Source: Campylobacterales bacterium
Lineage (GTDB): Bacteria > Campylobacterota > Campylobacteria > Campylobacterales > QNZT01
NCBI GenBank assembly: GCA_027056215.1
Contig: JALULO010000247.1
Location: 1 to 22,121, forward strand
Length of the DNA: 22,121 bases
Direction: 5' to 3'
The notes below the pieces were generated by a model that worked only from the letters and a program-made list of their open reading frames with translations, was not told the DNA's origin and searched no databases. Shown here piece after piece: positions 1 to 7,395 of this stretch. Each line of letters starts with the position of its first letter. Position 1 is the stretch's first letter. The translations under genes and the position numbers were made by a program.

Positions 1-1
1 A

Positions 2-757
2 AACGAACCGATCCGTGCAGAGGTGCTGAAACATAAAGGTATTCTCGCTGCATATCGTAGTTCTTTTTCCAAAGGGATTGCAGATCAGTTTCATGACAAA
101 GCATTTTACTGGACAGGTTTTTCAGCCAGAGTACGCCTTTTTGTTGTGTGTGATAAAGCCACGAATAAACCAACTTCCATCTTCGACTATGCTAATCCTG
201 CATTTAAAGGAAAAGGAGTGATTGCCAACCCGCTTTTTGGTACAACCACGTCGCACATCGCCGCACTGTTTACGATTTTGGGTGATGAAAAAGCCAAAGA
301 TTTTATGCAAAAACTTAAAGCAAATGATATCGCTATCTCCACAAGCAATGGAGAAAGTGCCGATTTTGTCGCTTCTAAATCATTTGATTTTGCACTGGTG
401 GATAGTGATGATGCGATGAGTCGTCTGAAACAAAAAGCACCGATAAATTTTGTCTATCCTGATCAAGGAAAAGATCAAATCGGTGCGTTTGTCGTACCAA
501 ATGCTGTTATGCTCATACGTGGTGCACCCCATCTAAAAGTGGCTAAAAGATTGATCGACTATTTGCTCTCTAAAAAGACAGAAGAGAAACTTGCCTTTGC
601 CGAATGTGCACAGATTCCTCTTCATGCAGGTGTTCCTATGCCAAAAGGACTTAACTCCATCAAGAAAATCAAAGTGATGCAAGTTGACTATGCAAAAGTA
701 GCCAAAAAGCTGGTGGGGATTCAGCCATGGTTGAAACAATGGTTGCGTAAAAACTAA
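2..757 (+). CDS. Periplasmic substrate-binding protein of a ferric-iron-type ABC importer (5' end cut off)
   Basis: The frame is open from base 2 to the TAA at 755-757, so the GTG at 23 is internal and the gene begins before the window. About 251 codons are visible; the family is usually 330-350 residues, so the signal peptide and roughly the first 80 residues are missing. The opening residues NEPIRAEVLKHKG, followed by a YWTGFSARVR segment, a GTTTSHIAAL segment and a C-terminal FAECAQIPLHAGV segment, fit family-1 solute-binding proteins of the FbpA/AfuA type. It would capture a ligand in the periplasm and hand it to the permease that begins one base after its stop. The Tyr-Tyr iron-binding pair of classical FbpA is not visible where I expect it; the region reads FALVDSDDA instead. 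The class is fairly certain, but the ligand (Fe3+ or another anion or complex) is not. Confidence 0.85.
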   Translation, partial: NEPIRAEVLKHKGILAAYRSSFSKGIADQFHDKAFYWTGFSARVRLFVVCDKATNKPTSIFDYANPAFKGKGVIANPLFGTTTSHIAALFTILGDEKAKDFMQKLKANDIAISTSNGESADFVASKSFDFALVDSDDAMSRLKQKAPINFVYPDQGKDQIGAFVVPNAVMLIRGAPHLKVAKRLIDYLLSKKTEEKLAFAECAQIPLHAGVPMPKGLNSIKKIKVMQVDYAKVAKKLVGIQPWLKQWLRKN

Positions 758-758
758 G

Positions 759-2288
759 ATGTTTAGTCGTTTCCTGCTGATCGTTACCATCGTTTTGATT
801 GGTATTATGGTGGTTTTGCCAGTAGGTTCGATGATAGTCAATACTTTTTATACTGAGGAAAGATTTGATTTTTCAACTTATCAAATATTTTGGCAAAGTA
901 GTAGCCTTCAAAGTTTTGAAAATTCTTTCTTATTGGCTAGTTTGGTAGCTTTTGCATGCACTGTTCTAGGTGTAGTCATCGGTGTTTTGCTTGGTAAGAT
1001 GAAACTACCTATGAGAGGAGTGTTTTTGATTTTATTTACGATTCCTCTTTTGATACCGCCCTATATTTTAGCACTCGGATGGTTTGACTTGATAGGCAGA
1101 GAAGGATTTTGGGGTGAACTTCTTTTTGGGTTTTGGGGTACGTTTTGGGTGCTTTTTTGTGTCTATCTTCCTATACCATTACTTTTAAGCGTACTTTTTT
1201 TAAGGCAGATCAATCCACGTCTTGAAGATGCTGCTAGGTTGGTGACTGGTTGGGGTGGTGTATTGCGTGCGATCACGCTTCCATTGATCACTTCGGTGAT
1301 AGTACTTTCCTTTTTACTCGTTTTTATCCTTGCTTTTGGAGAGCAAAGTGTTGCAAACTTTCTACGGTTTGATGTTTTTTCACTGGAGAGTTTTACTTAT
1401 TTCAGTGCTTTTTATGACTTTAAAACTGCTACCGCACTTGCAATACCGATGGTTGTTGTAGCCCTGTTATTTTTATTGGCAGAGCAATTTTTTGTTCATA
1501 AACATCTTTTTCGTTTTGATTCTTCTCATTCCGTGGAGATGATTTCGTTGGATAAGTGGAAGATAGTGCTTTGGGCTTTTTTGATTTTTTGTGTTACTTT
1601 GGTGGTGTTGTTACCATTTGGTGCACTTCTTTATCAAGCCGCAGATTGGCAGATACTGCATGAAGCATTTATGAAAGCCAAAGCACCGATTTTTAGAAGT
1701 TATCTCTATGGATTTATCGCCGCAACTGTTTTGATGGTAGTGGGATTTGTTGGCGGTTATCTGATAGAAGAGAGGGTGTCGGGATCGCGTGGCTATGATG
1801 CTGTACTGATTTTTCTTTTTGCACTTCCCTCAACAGTGATAGGCATCGCCCTAATCCTCTTTTGGAATAAACCTCTTACCAACTTTATCTATACCACACC
1901 ACTTATCATCCTTTTTGGTTATGCTGGTAAATACCTTGCTTTGACGACAAAAATCTCCCAAACAAGACTCTCCCAAATCCCACGTTCACAAGTCGAAGCC
2001 GCACAGATAGCTGGTGGGAATGGATGGCAAATCTTTCGATTGATTCTCATGCCACTCTCTAAAAAAGCACTCATCGTTGCTTGGATGATCGGGTTGATCT
2101 TTTCGTTACGTGAAACAACCATCACCATGCTTGTCTATCCTCCAGGTCTCGAAACACTCCCTGTTTATACGATGACACAGATGGCAAATGGTGATCCAAA
2201 AATCATTGCTACACTTTGTCTTTTTATGATCATGATGGTATTGCTACCGTTGGGAATTTTTGGTGTATGGAAGGTGCGTTATGATTGA
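759..2288 (+). CDS. ABC importer permease with two fused transmembrane modules (FbpB/AfuB type)
   Basis: This 509-residue inner-membrane protein has about 12 hydrophobic segments in two halves. Each half carries the cytoplasmic EAA-type loop that docks on the ATPase: LEDAARLVTGWGGVLRAITL near residues 155-175 and QVEAAQIAGGNGWQIFRLIL near 410-430. A single chain with two BPD_transp_1 modules is typical of the ferric-iron (FbpB/SfuB/AfuB) transporters, although thiamine and phosphonate importers can share it. The ATG lies one base after the stop of the binding-protein gene, and the last bases overlap the start of the ATPase gene, so the three genes are one translationally coupled operon. The substrate is inferred from architecture only. 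Confidence 0.9.
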   Translation: MFSRFLLIVTIVLIGIMVVLPVGSMIVNTFYTEERFDFSTYQIFWQSSSLQSFENSFLLASLVAFACTVLGVVIGVLLGKMKLPMRGVFLILFTIPLLIPPYILALGWFDLIGREGFWGELLFGFWGTFWVLFCVYLPIPLLLSVLFLRQINPRLEDAARLVTGWGGVLRAITLPLITSVIVLSFLLVFILAFGEQSVANFLRFDVFSLESFTYFSAFYDFKTATALAIPMVVVALLFLLAEQFFVHKHLFRFDSSHSVEMISLDKWKIVLWAFLIFCVTLVVLLPFGALLYQAADWQILHEAFMKAKAPIFRSYLYGFIAATVLMVVGFVGGYLIEERVSGSRGYDAVLIFLFALPSTVIGIALILFWNKPLTNFIYTTPLIILFGYAGKYLALTTKISQTRLSQIPRSQVEAAQIAGGNGWQIFRLILMPLSKKALIVAWMIGLIFSLRETTITMLVYPPGLETLPVYTMTQMANGDPKIIATLCLFMIMMVLLPLGIFGVWKVRYD

Positions 2289-2916
2289 GCTTAAAAACAT
2301 CACACTGGTTTATGAAGGTAGGAAAGTTTTACAAGAGTTTAGCCTTAAAATCCCACCCAAAGAACGACTGGTGATACTTGGAAAATCAGGCAGTGGAAAA
2401 ACTACGCTTCTAAGACTGATCGCAGGATTTGTCGCACCCCAGAAAGGGGAGATCATAATCGATAAAAAAGTTGTTGCTAAAGAGGGTAAAATCCTTATAC
2501 CCCCAGACAAAAGAGCGATCGGTATGGTTTTTCAAGACCTAGCACTTTGGCCACACATGAACGTAGAAGAAAATATCGCCTTTGGACTCAAAATCCAAAA
2601 AATACCGCAAAAGATTAGAATAGAAAAAGTCCAAGAGATGCTTCAGCTTATAGGACTCAACGGATACGAAAAACGCCACATCGACCAACTCTCCGGAGGA
2701 CAGCAACAACGCGTAGCACTTGCTAGAGCACTTGCCGTTTCACCCAAAGTCCTATTGATGGATGAACCACTATCTAGCCTCGACCCTGAACTAAACAGGA
2801 GACTCAGAAAAGAGATAATCAGACTTCATGAAGTGCTGGGATTTACACTGGTCTATGTGACACACAGTGAAGAGGAAGCGGAGGAGATAGGGGAGCGGAA
2901 GATTATATTGAAGTAG
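2281..2916 (+). CDS. ABC importer ATPase, short form (FbpC-like without regulatory domain)
   Basis: This 211-residue cytoplasmic nucleotide-binding subunit powers the importer encoded just upstream. Visible motifs are Walker A GKSGSGKTT (34-42), the Q-loop FQDLALW (Q85), the signature LSGGQQQR (from 137), Walker B LLMDEP (D161, E162) and the H-loop VTHS (H195). I chose the ATG at 2281, which overlaps the permease stop by 8 bases and has AAGG at 2271-2274. The TTG seven codons upstream would add MVYGRCV, which matches no family N-terminus. FbpC-type ATPases are usually about 350 residues because of a C-terminal TOBE/regulatory region; here the protein stops right after the ATPase core at ERKIILK, so iron trans-inhibition through that domain is unlikely. 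Confidence 0.92.
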   Translation: MIELKNITLVYEGRKVLQEFSLKIPPKERLVILGKSGSGKTTLLRLIAGFVAPQKGEIIIDKKVVAKEGKILIPPDKRAIGMVFQDLALWPHMNVEENIAFGLKIQKIPQKIRIEKVQEMLQLIGLNGYEKRHIDQLSGGQQQRVALARALAVSPKVLLMDEPLSSLDPELNRRLRKEIIRLHEVLGFTLVYVTHSEEEAEEIGERKIILK

Positions 2917-2952
2917 AAACTGTTTAAGCTTCTACTTTATTTTTCATTTTTT
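2911..2952 (+). terminator. Intrinsic terminator of the ABC importer operon
   Basis: Eight-bp inverted repeat AAGTAGAA (2911-2918) / TTCTACTT (2930-2937) with an 11-nt loop, followed by a T-rich tract (2938-2952). The left arm contains the TAG stop of the ATPase gene. On the opposite strand the hairpin is not followed by T residues, so it serves the plus-strand operon and not the chemoreceptor gene converging on it. Confidence 0.75.
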
Positions 2953-2962
2953 AAGAGAAATC

Positions 2963-4777
2963 TTATACAAACTCTAGCTCTTTTTTCTTTTGAGTTTTGT
3001 TTCTTGTTTGATACTCTTGCAGTAGCAAGTCTAAAACATCAAAAAGATTTGATGTGGCTTTTTCTGAATTGGCAAAATTTTCAATGACTTTATTGTAATT
3101 ATTACGTAATGTATCATTTTTAAGAAATTCTATCGCATGATTGACATGTGAATGTACTTTCATATGAGGTTCATTAAGCTTTTGAAAACTAGATAGTTTT
3201 CCTAGTATATTTTTGCCATCTGTTTTTACCCATTTTCCAAAATCACAGGTATCACTTGTTTTTAATGGTATATCTTTATTTTCATTGAGTATTGCATTAT
3301 AATTTTTAAGTTTATAAAGCAAGTGAGATGCCTTTGTATAACTAAACTTCATAGACAGTGCTATAACAGAAGATTCAGATTTTATATCATCGACATTTTT
3401 TATTAGATGTTCAAATTCCATCTTGAAATTTTCTAAACTATTAATTGATCCACTTGATGCTTGTTGTGCTTTTGAAGTTGCATCATTCATTGTTGTACTA
3501 TTTTGTTTTAGTATATTGATGTTCATCTCTATTTCAGTGGTTGCTTTTTGTGTTCTCTCTGCTAGTTGTCTTACTTCATCAGCAACGACGGCAAAACCAC
3601 GACCATGTTCTCCCGCACGTGCTGCTTCTATCGCAGCATTTAGTGCGAGTAGATTTGTTTGATCTGATATATCCTTGATTAGAGATATGATTTGACTTAT
3701 CTCATCAACACTTCTAACAAGATTTTCGGTATCCTCTTGACTTTGAACTAACACTTCATTTACATGGGTTACTGAATCAATAACCTCTTCTGTACTTTTT
3801 GATATTTTATCTATATTTATTGTGGTGTTAGAACTAATATCTTCAATATTTGAAAGTACCTCTAGGTTTGTTGTAAAACTTTGTTGAATATGCGTTAGGT
3901 TTGTTGTTGTTCCATTTGACATATGTGTTACTAAAGTTACTATTTTATCGTTTTTTTCTAATTCTTGCTCTGTTTTTTTGATATTTTGTTTACTTGCACG
4001 CAGATGTGTATTTGCTTCATTTGTGGCGGTATCTGCACGATTGAGTATCTTATCAATCGTTCGAGCTGTATCAGCTAATTCATTTTTGTCATTATTGTTG
4101 ATTCTAGCATCTAAGGTATCAGAAGAGAGAATCTGATGTACTTGTTTGTTTATAGATTTGATTGTGTTTATAATGTTGTTTTTTAAAGCAAATAAAATTC
4201 CTAAAACAAATAGTCCTGAGAAAAGCATCTGTATTATAAACATGGTTTTTGTATTAGTTAAATAATCATCAAACTCTTTTTGTGCTTTTTCATTTGCCTT
4301 TGTAAGCGCTTTTAGATTTTTAAGTGTTTTGTTCCTTAGTTCTCTCCAATGTTTAAGCCTAGTTGCAAGGTCAGTTTTATCTAAAGTTTCTCCCCCTTCT
4401 ATTTTAGTAAATAGTTGTGTAGCAAAACTTGTTAGTGTAGAAAATTCGTTGTAGAGTGTTTTGTAGATATCTGGATCTAGTTGTTTTAGTTTATTCATAG
4501 AAGTTTCAATTTTTACTATACCACTTTTCATAGCATTTAACGGTTTCTTTTTGTGCGGATGCATAAATAGTACACCAGACGCACTATTGTAGAAGAGTCC
4601 GCCTATTATGATAGATTGCAGGTAATTATTTTCTTTAGCAATTTTATGTGTATCGCTATACTTGGTATAAATACTATTTAGTGAAGTGTAAGTATTAGCA
4701 CCTATCAGTAGTAGACCAATTATGATAGAAGCAGTTAAAAAATTTAGCTTTTTTGATATTGTTATGTTGTTAAACAT
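2963..4777 (-). CDS. Methyl-accepting chemotaxis protein with C-terminal zinc-binding CZB domain
   Basis: This 604-residue inner-membrane chemoreceptor signals to CheA/CheW. TM1 lies at about residues 12-28 and TM2 at about 178-198, enclosing a helical periplasmic sensor of roughly 150 residues that resembles a four-helix-bundle domain. A HAMP-like linker follows (about 200-255). The conserved signalling hairpin contains DQTNLLALNAAIEAARAGEH (372-391) and GRGFAVVADEVRQLAERT. The C-terminus is a chemoreceptor zinc-binding domain with the expected ligands H485 (SHLLYK), C511 (CDFGKW), H538 and H542 (HMKVH). CZB domains in other bacteria bind Zn2+ and can sense zinc or HOCl through the cysteine. 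No NWETF-type CheR tether is present. The start is supported by AAAAGGG upstream. The gene lies 24 nt behind the porin gene, so co-transcription is likely. The periplasmic ligand is unknown. Confidence 0.93.
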   Translation of the reverse strand: MFNNITISKKLNFLTASIIIGLLLIGANTYTSLNSIYTKYSDTHKIAKENNYLQSIIIGGLFYNSASGVLFMHPHKKKPLNAMKSGIVKIETSMNKLKQLDPDIYKTLYNEFSTLTSFATQLFTKIEGGETLDKTDLATRLKHWRELRNKTLKNLKALTKANEKAQKEFDDYLTNTKTMFIIQMLFSGLFVLGILFALKNNIINTIKSINKQVHQILSSDTLDARINNNDKNELADTARTIDKILNRADTATNEANTHLRASKQNIKKTEQELEKNDKIVTLVTHMSNGTTTNLTHIQQSFTTNLEVLSNIEDISSNTTINIDKISKSTEEVIDSVTHVNEVLVQSQEDTENLVRSVDEISQIISLIKDISDQTNLLALNAAIEAARAGEHGRGFAVVADEVRQLAERTQKATTEIEMNINILKQNSTTMNDATSKAQQASSGSINSLENFKMEFEHLIKNVDDIKSESSVIALSMKFSYTKASHLLYKLKNYNAILNENKDIPLKTSDTCDFGKWVKTDGKNILGKLSSFQKLNEPHMKVHSHVNHAIEFLKNDTLRNNYNKVIENFANSEKATSNLFDVLDLLLQEYQTRNKTQKKKELEFV

Positions 4778-4801
4778 ATGTTTCCCTTTTAAAATTTGTT
4801 T

Positions 4802-6406
4802 CTAAAATTTATATTTGATGACAAGTTTTGTCATGTTTTGAGTTTTATCTTTGCCTTTATAGCCGTCAAACTCAGTTTCTCTTTGAACATTTGCCAGTTT
4901 GAAAAGTATATTTTTCTTTGGTTTATATTTTAGAGCGATGTCAGTTTCTGTCGCATCTTTTTGAGCGTTTTTGAGTGATGACTTACTATAGTTGCCATGT
5001 GCTACTGTTAGGCTTAGATTTTTTGGGAGGGTTGTGCTTAAATTTGATAGTTTATATTTTCCTACAAGTTTTATAGCAGTTACATCTGGACGATAAGCAT
5101 TTTTAGAGTACACCATGCTTGTATATGCAGGATCACCACCCCAAACATTTAGCATCGCATTGCCATTGCTTTTGTTGATAGCGAGGATTACTTGTGCTCC
5201 TTTGTAACTGGCAGCTCCTTTTACTCCAAAAAGCATAGGATTTTCATCTAAATCTTTGATATTTTCATGCATGATTTGTGCACCAATCATAGTTTTGACA
5301 CCATTTTTCAATTTAAATTTTGCCATACCATCAACATAGGTAATATTTGCTACATCATAGATAAAGTATTCCCAAGCTTGAATGGAACTGTTTTTAATTG
5401 ATTTATTGATAGCACCCACGATTGTCATGCCTGCGGTATTGTCAATATTTGATATTTTTCCAAAATTTACAAACTTTCCTCTTCTTATTTTAACTGGAAG
5501 TGCCTCATCGCCTGCTAAAGTTTCGATCTCTTTTTCTTGATCTACACTATATACTTTAACTGCACCTCCTGTAGTAGTTTTTTCTGCTATACGACTCCAA
5601 TCTGATATAGCTCTTGCGCCATACGCCATTTTTGTGATGTGAGCTCCAACTACGATAGTATCATCGAGAAGTGCTTTGGATGAGACTACACCTCCTTCAT
5701 ATAGATTTGGTACAGTTGAGATAGTGTTTTTTGTCATAGGTGTATTTAGTTTCATATGCCCGACTTGAGCTTTGAACTTTGGATTTTTGTATTTAATATA
5801 AGCTTCTTCGATATTTGCTTTGGTTTTTAAGATAGTAGTTTTATCTTTAGTTTTTTCGCCCATAAATTGACCATTCGCAATTTTTGCACTCTCATCAGTT
5901 TCTGTCAAACCAGTATCTCCTACGACATAACCTGTTACTTTGGCACTAAAACCATTTACTTCTGGTGTTTCGTAACCACCGTTTACATAGTAGGTACTTC
6001 CTGTTGTTGTATCGTAGCCGTTATCTTTGCCATCAATTACATGAAGTAGTTTTATATTGCCAATAAATTTACCACCTTTGCTTTTTTGTTTTTTGTTACA
6101 TGTTGGATGAAGTACACCATTTTGTGTACTATTGTCTATCTTTGGAAGGTGTTTTTGATTCACTTTACTGAGTTCAACCGTGGAAACTTTGGTAGTTGGA
6201 GCTTGAGTCAATGGTATTGTCTCTGCAGTTTCAAGATTTTCAATATTTTGATTGGTGTTTGTTGGCACATTATCTATCTTAAAGACGCTTCCATCTGCAT
6301 AATACACAAAGCCATTAACTTTGTCATACTTTATGACAGTTTTATCACTTGCTAAAAGTGCTACACAAAGGCAACTAGATATTGTTATAGTGGATAGTAA
6401 TTTCAT
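4802..6406 (-). CDS. Outer-membrane porin, OprD-like epsilonproteobacterial family
   Basis: This 534-residue outer-membrane beta-barrel begins with a Sec signal peptide (about residues 1-20, LLSTITISSCLCVALLAS). A short N-terminal segment and a low-complexity Thr/Asn/Gln linker (about 30-90) precede the barrel. The segment IEEAYIKYKNPKFKAQVGHM followed by LNTPMTK and a PNLYEGG motif is characteristic of Opr/OprD-type porins in Campylobacterota (lattice of AYIKY strand, GHMKL strand, then a loop). The protein ends in KLVIKYKF, with the terminal phenylalanine recognised by the BAM machinery. AAGGAA precedes the ATG. It should allow small solutes through the outer membrane; the substrate cannot be read from the sequence. 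The chemoreceptor gene follows after 24 nt. The family is well supported, but a specific porin name is not. Confidence 0.8.
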   Translation of the reverse strand: MKLLSTITISSCLCVALLASDKTVIKYDKVNGFVYYADGSVFKIDNVPTNTNQNIENLETAETIPLTQAPTTKVSTVELSKVNQKHLPKIDNSTQNGVLHPTCNKKQKSKGGKFIGNIKLLHVIDGKDNGYDTTTGSTYYVNGGYETPEVNGFSAKVTGYVVGDTGLTETDESAKIANGQFMGEKTKDKTTILKTKANIEEAYIKYKNPKFKAQVGHMKLNTPMTKNTISTVPNLYEGGVVSSKALLDDTIVVGAHITKMAYGARAISDWSRIAEKTTTGGAVKVYSVDQEKEIETLAGDEALPVKIRRGKFVNFGKISNIDNTAGMTIVGAINKSIKNSSIQAWEYFIYDVANITYVDGMAKFKLKNGVKTMIGAQIMHENIKDLDENPMLFGVKGAASYKGAQVILAINKSNGNAMLNVWGGDPAYTSMVYSKNAYRPDVTAIKLVGKYKLSNLSTTLPKNLSLTVAHGNYSKSSLKNAQKDATETDIALKYKPKKNILFKLANVQRETEFDGYKGKDKTQNMTKLVIKYKF

Positions 6407-6464
6407 TAAGTTTCCTTCTATTGTTATTTTATTTATGCGGTTAAAATCGTCATTTTAAAAAATA

Positions 6465-6511
6465 ATTTTAGTTCTGAAAAAACTTTAGAAGATATCGATT
6501 AATTTAGTCAA
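6465..6511 (-). promoter_or_regulatory. Possible promoter of the porin-chemoreceptor operon
   Basis: In the divergent 232-bp region between the porin and the small secreted peptide gene, the minus strand has TTGACT (6506-6511) as a candidate -35 and, 18 nt on, the weak -10 TAAAGT (6482-6487); another AT-rich candidate is TAAAAT (6465-6470). The rest of the region is A/T runs. Weak matches in a very AT-rich region, so low confidence. Confidence 0.3.
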
Positions 6512-6595
6512 TTTTTTTCTCAAATGTTTCAAAATGACATAAAAAGTAAAAAAAAAGTATTGTTTTACAATAAAATTAACTATGAACCATTTTTT

Positions 6596-6601
6596 TATGC
6601 T
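6596..6601 (+). promoter_or_regulatory. Possible -10 element of the small cysteine-rich peptide gene
   Basis: TATGCT lies about 38 nt before the ATG at 6639 and would start a leader of roughly 30 nt. No good -35 is visible at the right distance. The position is sensible but the match is only moderate. Confidence 0.35.
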
Positions 6602-6638
6602 AGACTGAACTTATAAAAAATATTAAAAGGATGAAGAA

Positions 6639-6791
6639 ATGAAAAATTTATTTAAAGCAATTTTTATACTGATGATGGTTATGAGTAGTAGTTCACAAGC
6701 ATGTGATATGACAACAGATTGTACTGCGATGAGTGAACCATGTGCACCTATCGATCTTTGTGCCGAGCCTTGCGATCCGATTGCTGATTAG
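6639..6791 (+). CDS. Small secreted cysteine-rich acidic peptide, unknown function
   Basis: This 50-codon gene is too short for most gene callers. AAAAGG (6625-6630) lies 8 nt before the ATG, and a terminator hairpin begins 8 nt after the TAG, so it has the parts of a complete monocistronic gene. The product opens with MKNLFKAIFILMMVMSS, a typical Sec signal, with probable cleavage after SQA at residue 21. The mature part is about 29 residues with cysteines at 22, 28, 35, 41 and 45 (spacing C-x5-C-x6-C-x5-C-x3-C), seven Asp/Glu and no Lys, Arg or His. The repeated CxxP / PCxP pattern and odd cysteine number suggest metal binding or disulfides in the periplasm. The first mature residue would be cysteine, but the preceding SQA is a poor lipobox. 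I do not recognise a family. It is divergent from the porin operon. Confidence 0.7.
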   Translation: MKNLFKAIFILMMVMSSSSQACDMTTDCTAMSEPCAPIDLCAEPCDPIAD

Positions 6792-6799
6792 AGTGGTAG

Positions 6800-6826
6800 G
6801 GTGGGAAAATCCCACCTCTGTTTTCT
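6800..6826 (+). terminator. Intrinsic terminator after the small peptide gene
   Basis: GGTGGGA (6800-6806), loop AAA, TCCCACC (6810-6816), then TCTGTTTTCT. A 7-bp GC-rich stem in an AT-rich genome with a short U-rich tail. The tail reaches the stop codon of the PAS-protein gene that converges from the other strand. Confidence 0.75.
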
Positions 6827-7346
6827 AGTAAAGCCTGTGAATATTCTCCAGCAGATTATCTACCGTGATATCCTCTCCGTGCTCTTTAAGAAAGTTGTTG
6901 AGATATTTTTCACTCTCTTGCATACCACCTTCTTTTTCGATGGCTGTTAGCTTTTTATAGATTGGGTCGAGTGTATCGGTGACGTGTTTTGAGATTTTTT
7001 TTCGTGATGCTCTATAGCCTGTTGTTTTATCGTCATCGTCTTTGATAGGCTCAAAGTCGGTAAAAACCCAGTAGTATCTGCCGTCTTTTGCCATGTTTTT
7101 GATTGCGGCGATAAGATTTTCACCGTTATGCAAACGATCCCATAAAATTTTAAATAATATCTTTGGCATATCAGGGTGACGGACTATGGAGTGTGGCTGC
7201 CCTATGAGTTCCTCAGAGGAATAGCGTGAAATTTCTGCGAAGTAGTCATTGACATAAGTGATAATACCTTTTAAATCAGTATCGCTTTCAATATAGACAT
7301 TATTTTTGAGTTCTATTTCTTCATTGATTGGTTCTGGTCGGTTCAT
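6825..7346 (-). CDS. Aer/CetB-like PAS-domain protein (probable redox or energy-taxis sensor)
   Basis: This 173-residue soluble protein is essentially one PAS domain with a short helical tail and no transmembrane or output domain. It carries the Aer-type signature: VNDYFAEISRYSSEELIGQP, then HSIVRHPDMP, an LW pair, KNMAKDGRYYWV and a GYRASRKKIS segment. In E. coli Aer and Campylobacter CetB this PAS type binds FAD and reports redox or electron-transport state; CetB is a similar stand-alone PAS partner of a membrane receptor. FAD binding here is therefore expected but inferred. AAAGGAG lies 7-8 nt before the ATG. The gene is 49 nt behind the nosL-like gene on the same strand with no clear promoter or terminator between, so it may be the last gene of the nos operon, linking N2O respiration to taxis. 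Confidence 0.8.
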   Translation of the reverse strand: MNRPEPINEEIELKNNVYIESDTDLKGIITYVNDYFAEISRYSSEELIGQPHSIVRHPDMPKILFKILWDRLHNGENLIAAIKNMAKDGRYYWVFTDFEPIKDDDDKTTGYRASRKKISKHVTDTLDPIYKKLTAIEKEGGMQESEKYLNNFLKEHGEDITVDNLLENIHRLY

Positions 7347-7395
7347 AAGGTTCTCCTTTTAATCGATTGATTACGTTATTTGGCTATTAACGCTT

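Noticed and set aside
23..757. GTG at 23 as the start of the binding-protein gene
   Set aside because: The frame is open to base 2 with family-like residues, no ribosome binding site precedes the GTG, and the signal peptide is missing; the gene starts outside the window.
2260..2280. TTG at 2260 as the start of the ABC ATPase
   Set aside because: It adds seven residues unlike the family; the ATG at 2281 gives the standard MIELKNI start with AAGG upstream.
3423..3662. Plus-strand frame inside the chemoreceptor gene
   Set aside because: Antisense shadow of the conserved signalling hairpin; no ribosome binding site and no recognisable domain.
6559..6571. Inverted repeat ATTGT-TTT-ACAAT between the porin and small peptide genes
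   Set aside because: Perfect but short, in a very AT-rich stretch, with no matching copy elsewhere in the window; too weak to call an operator.
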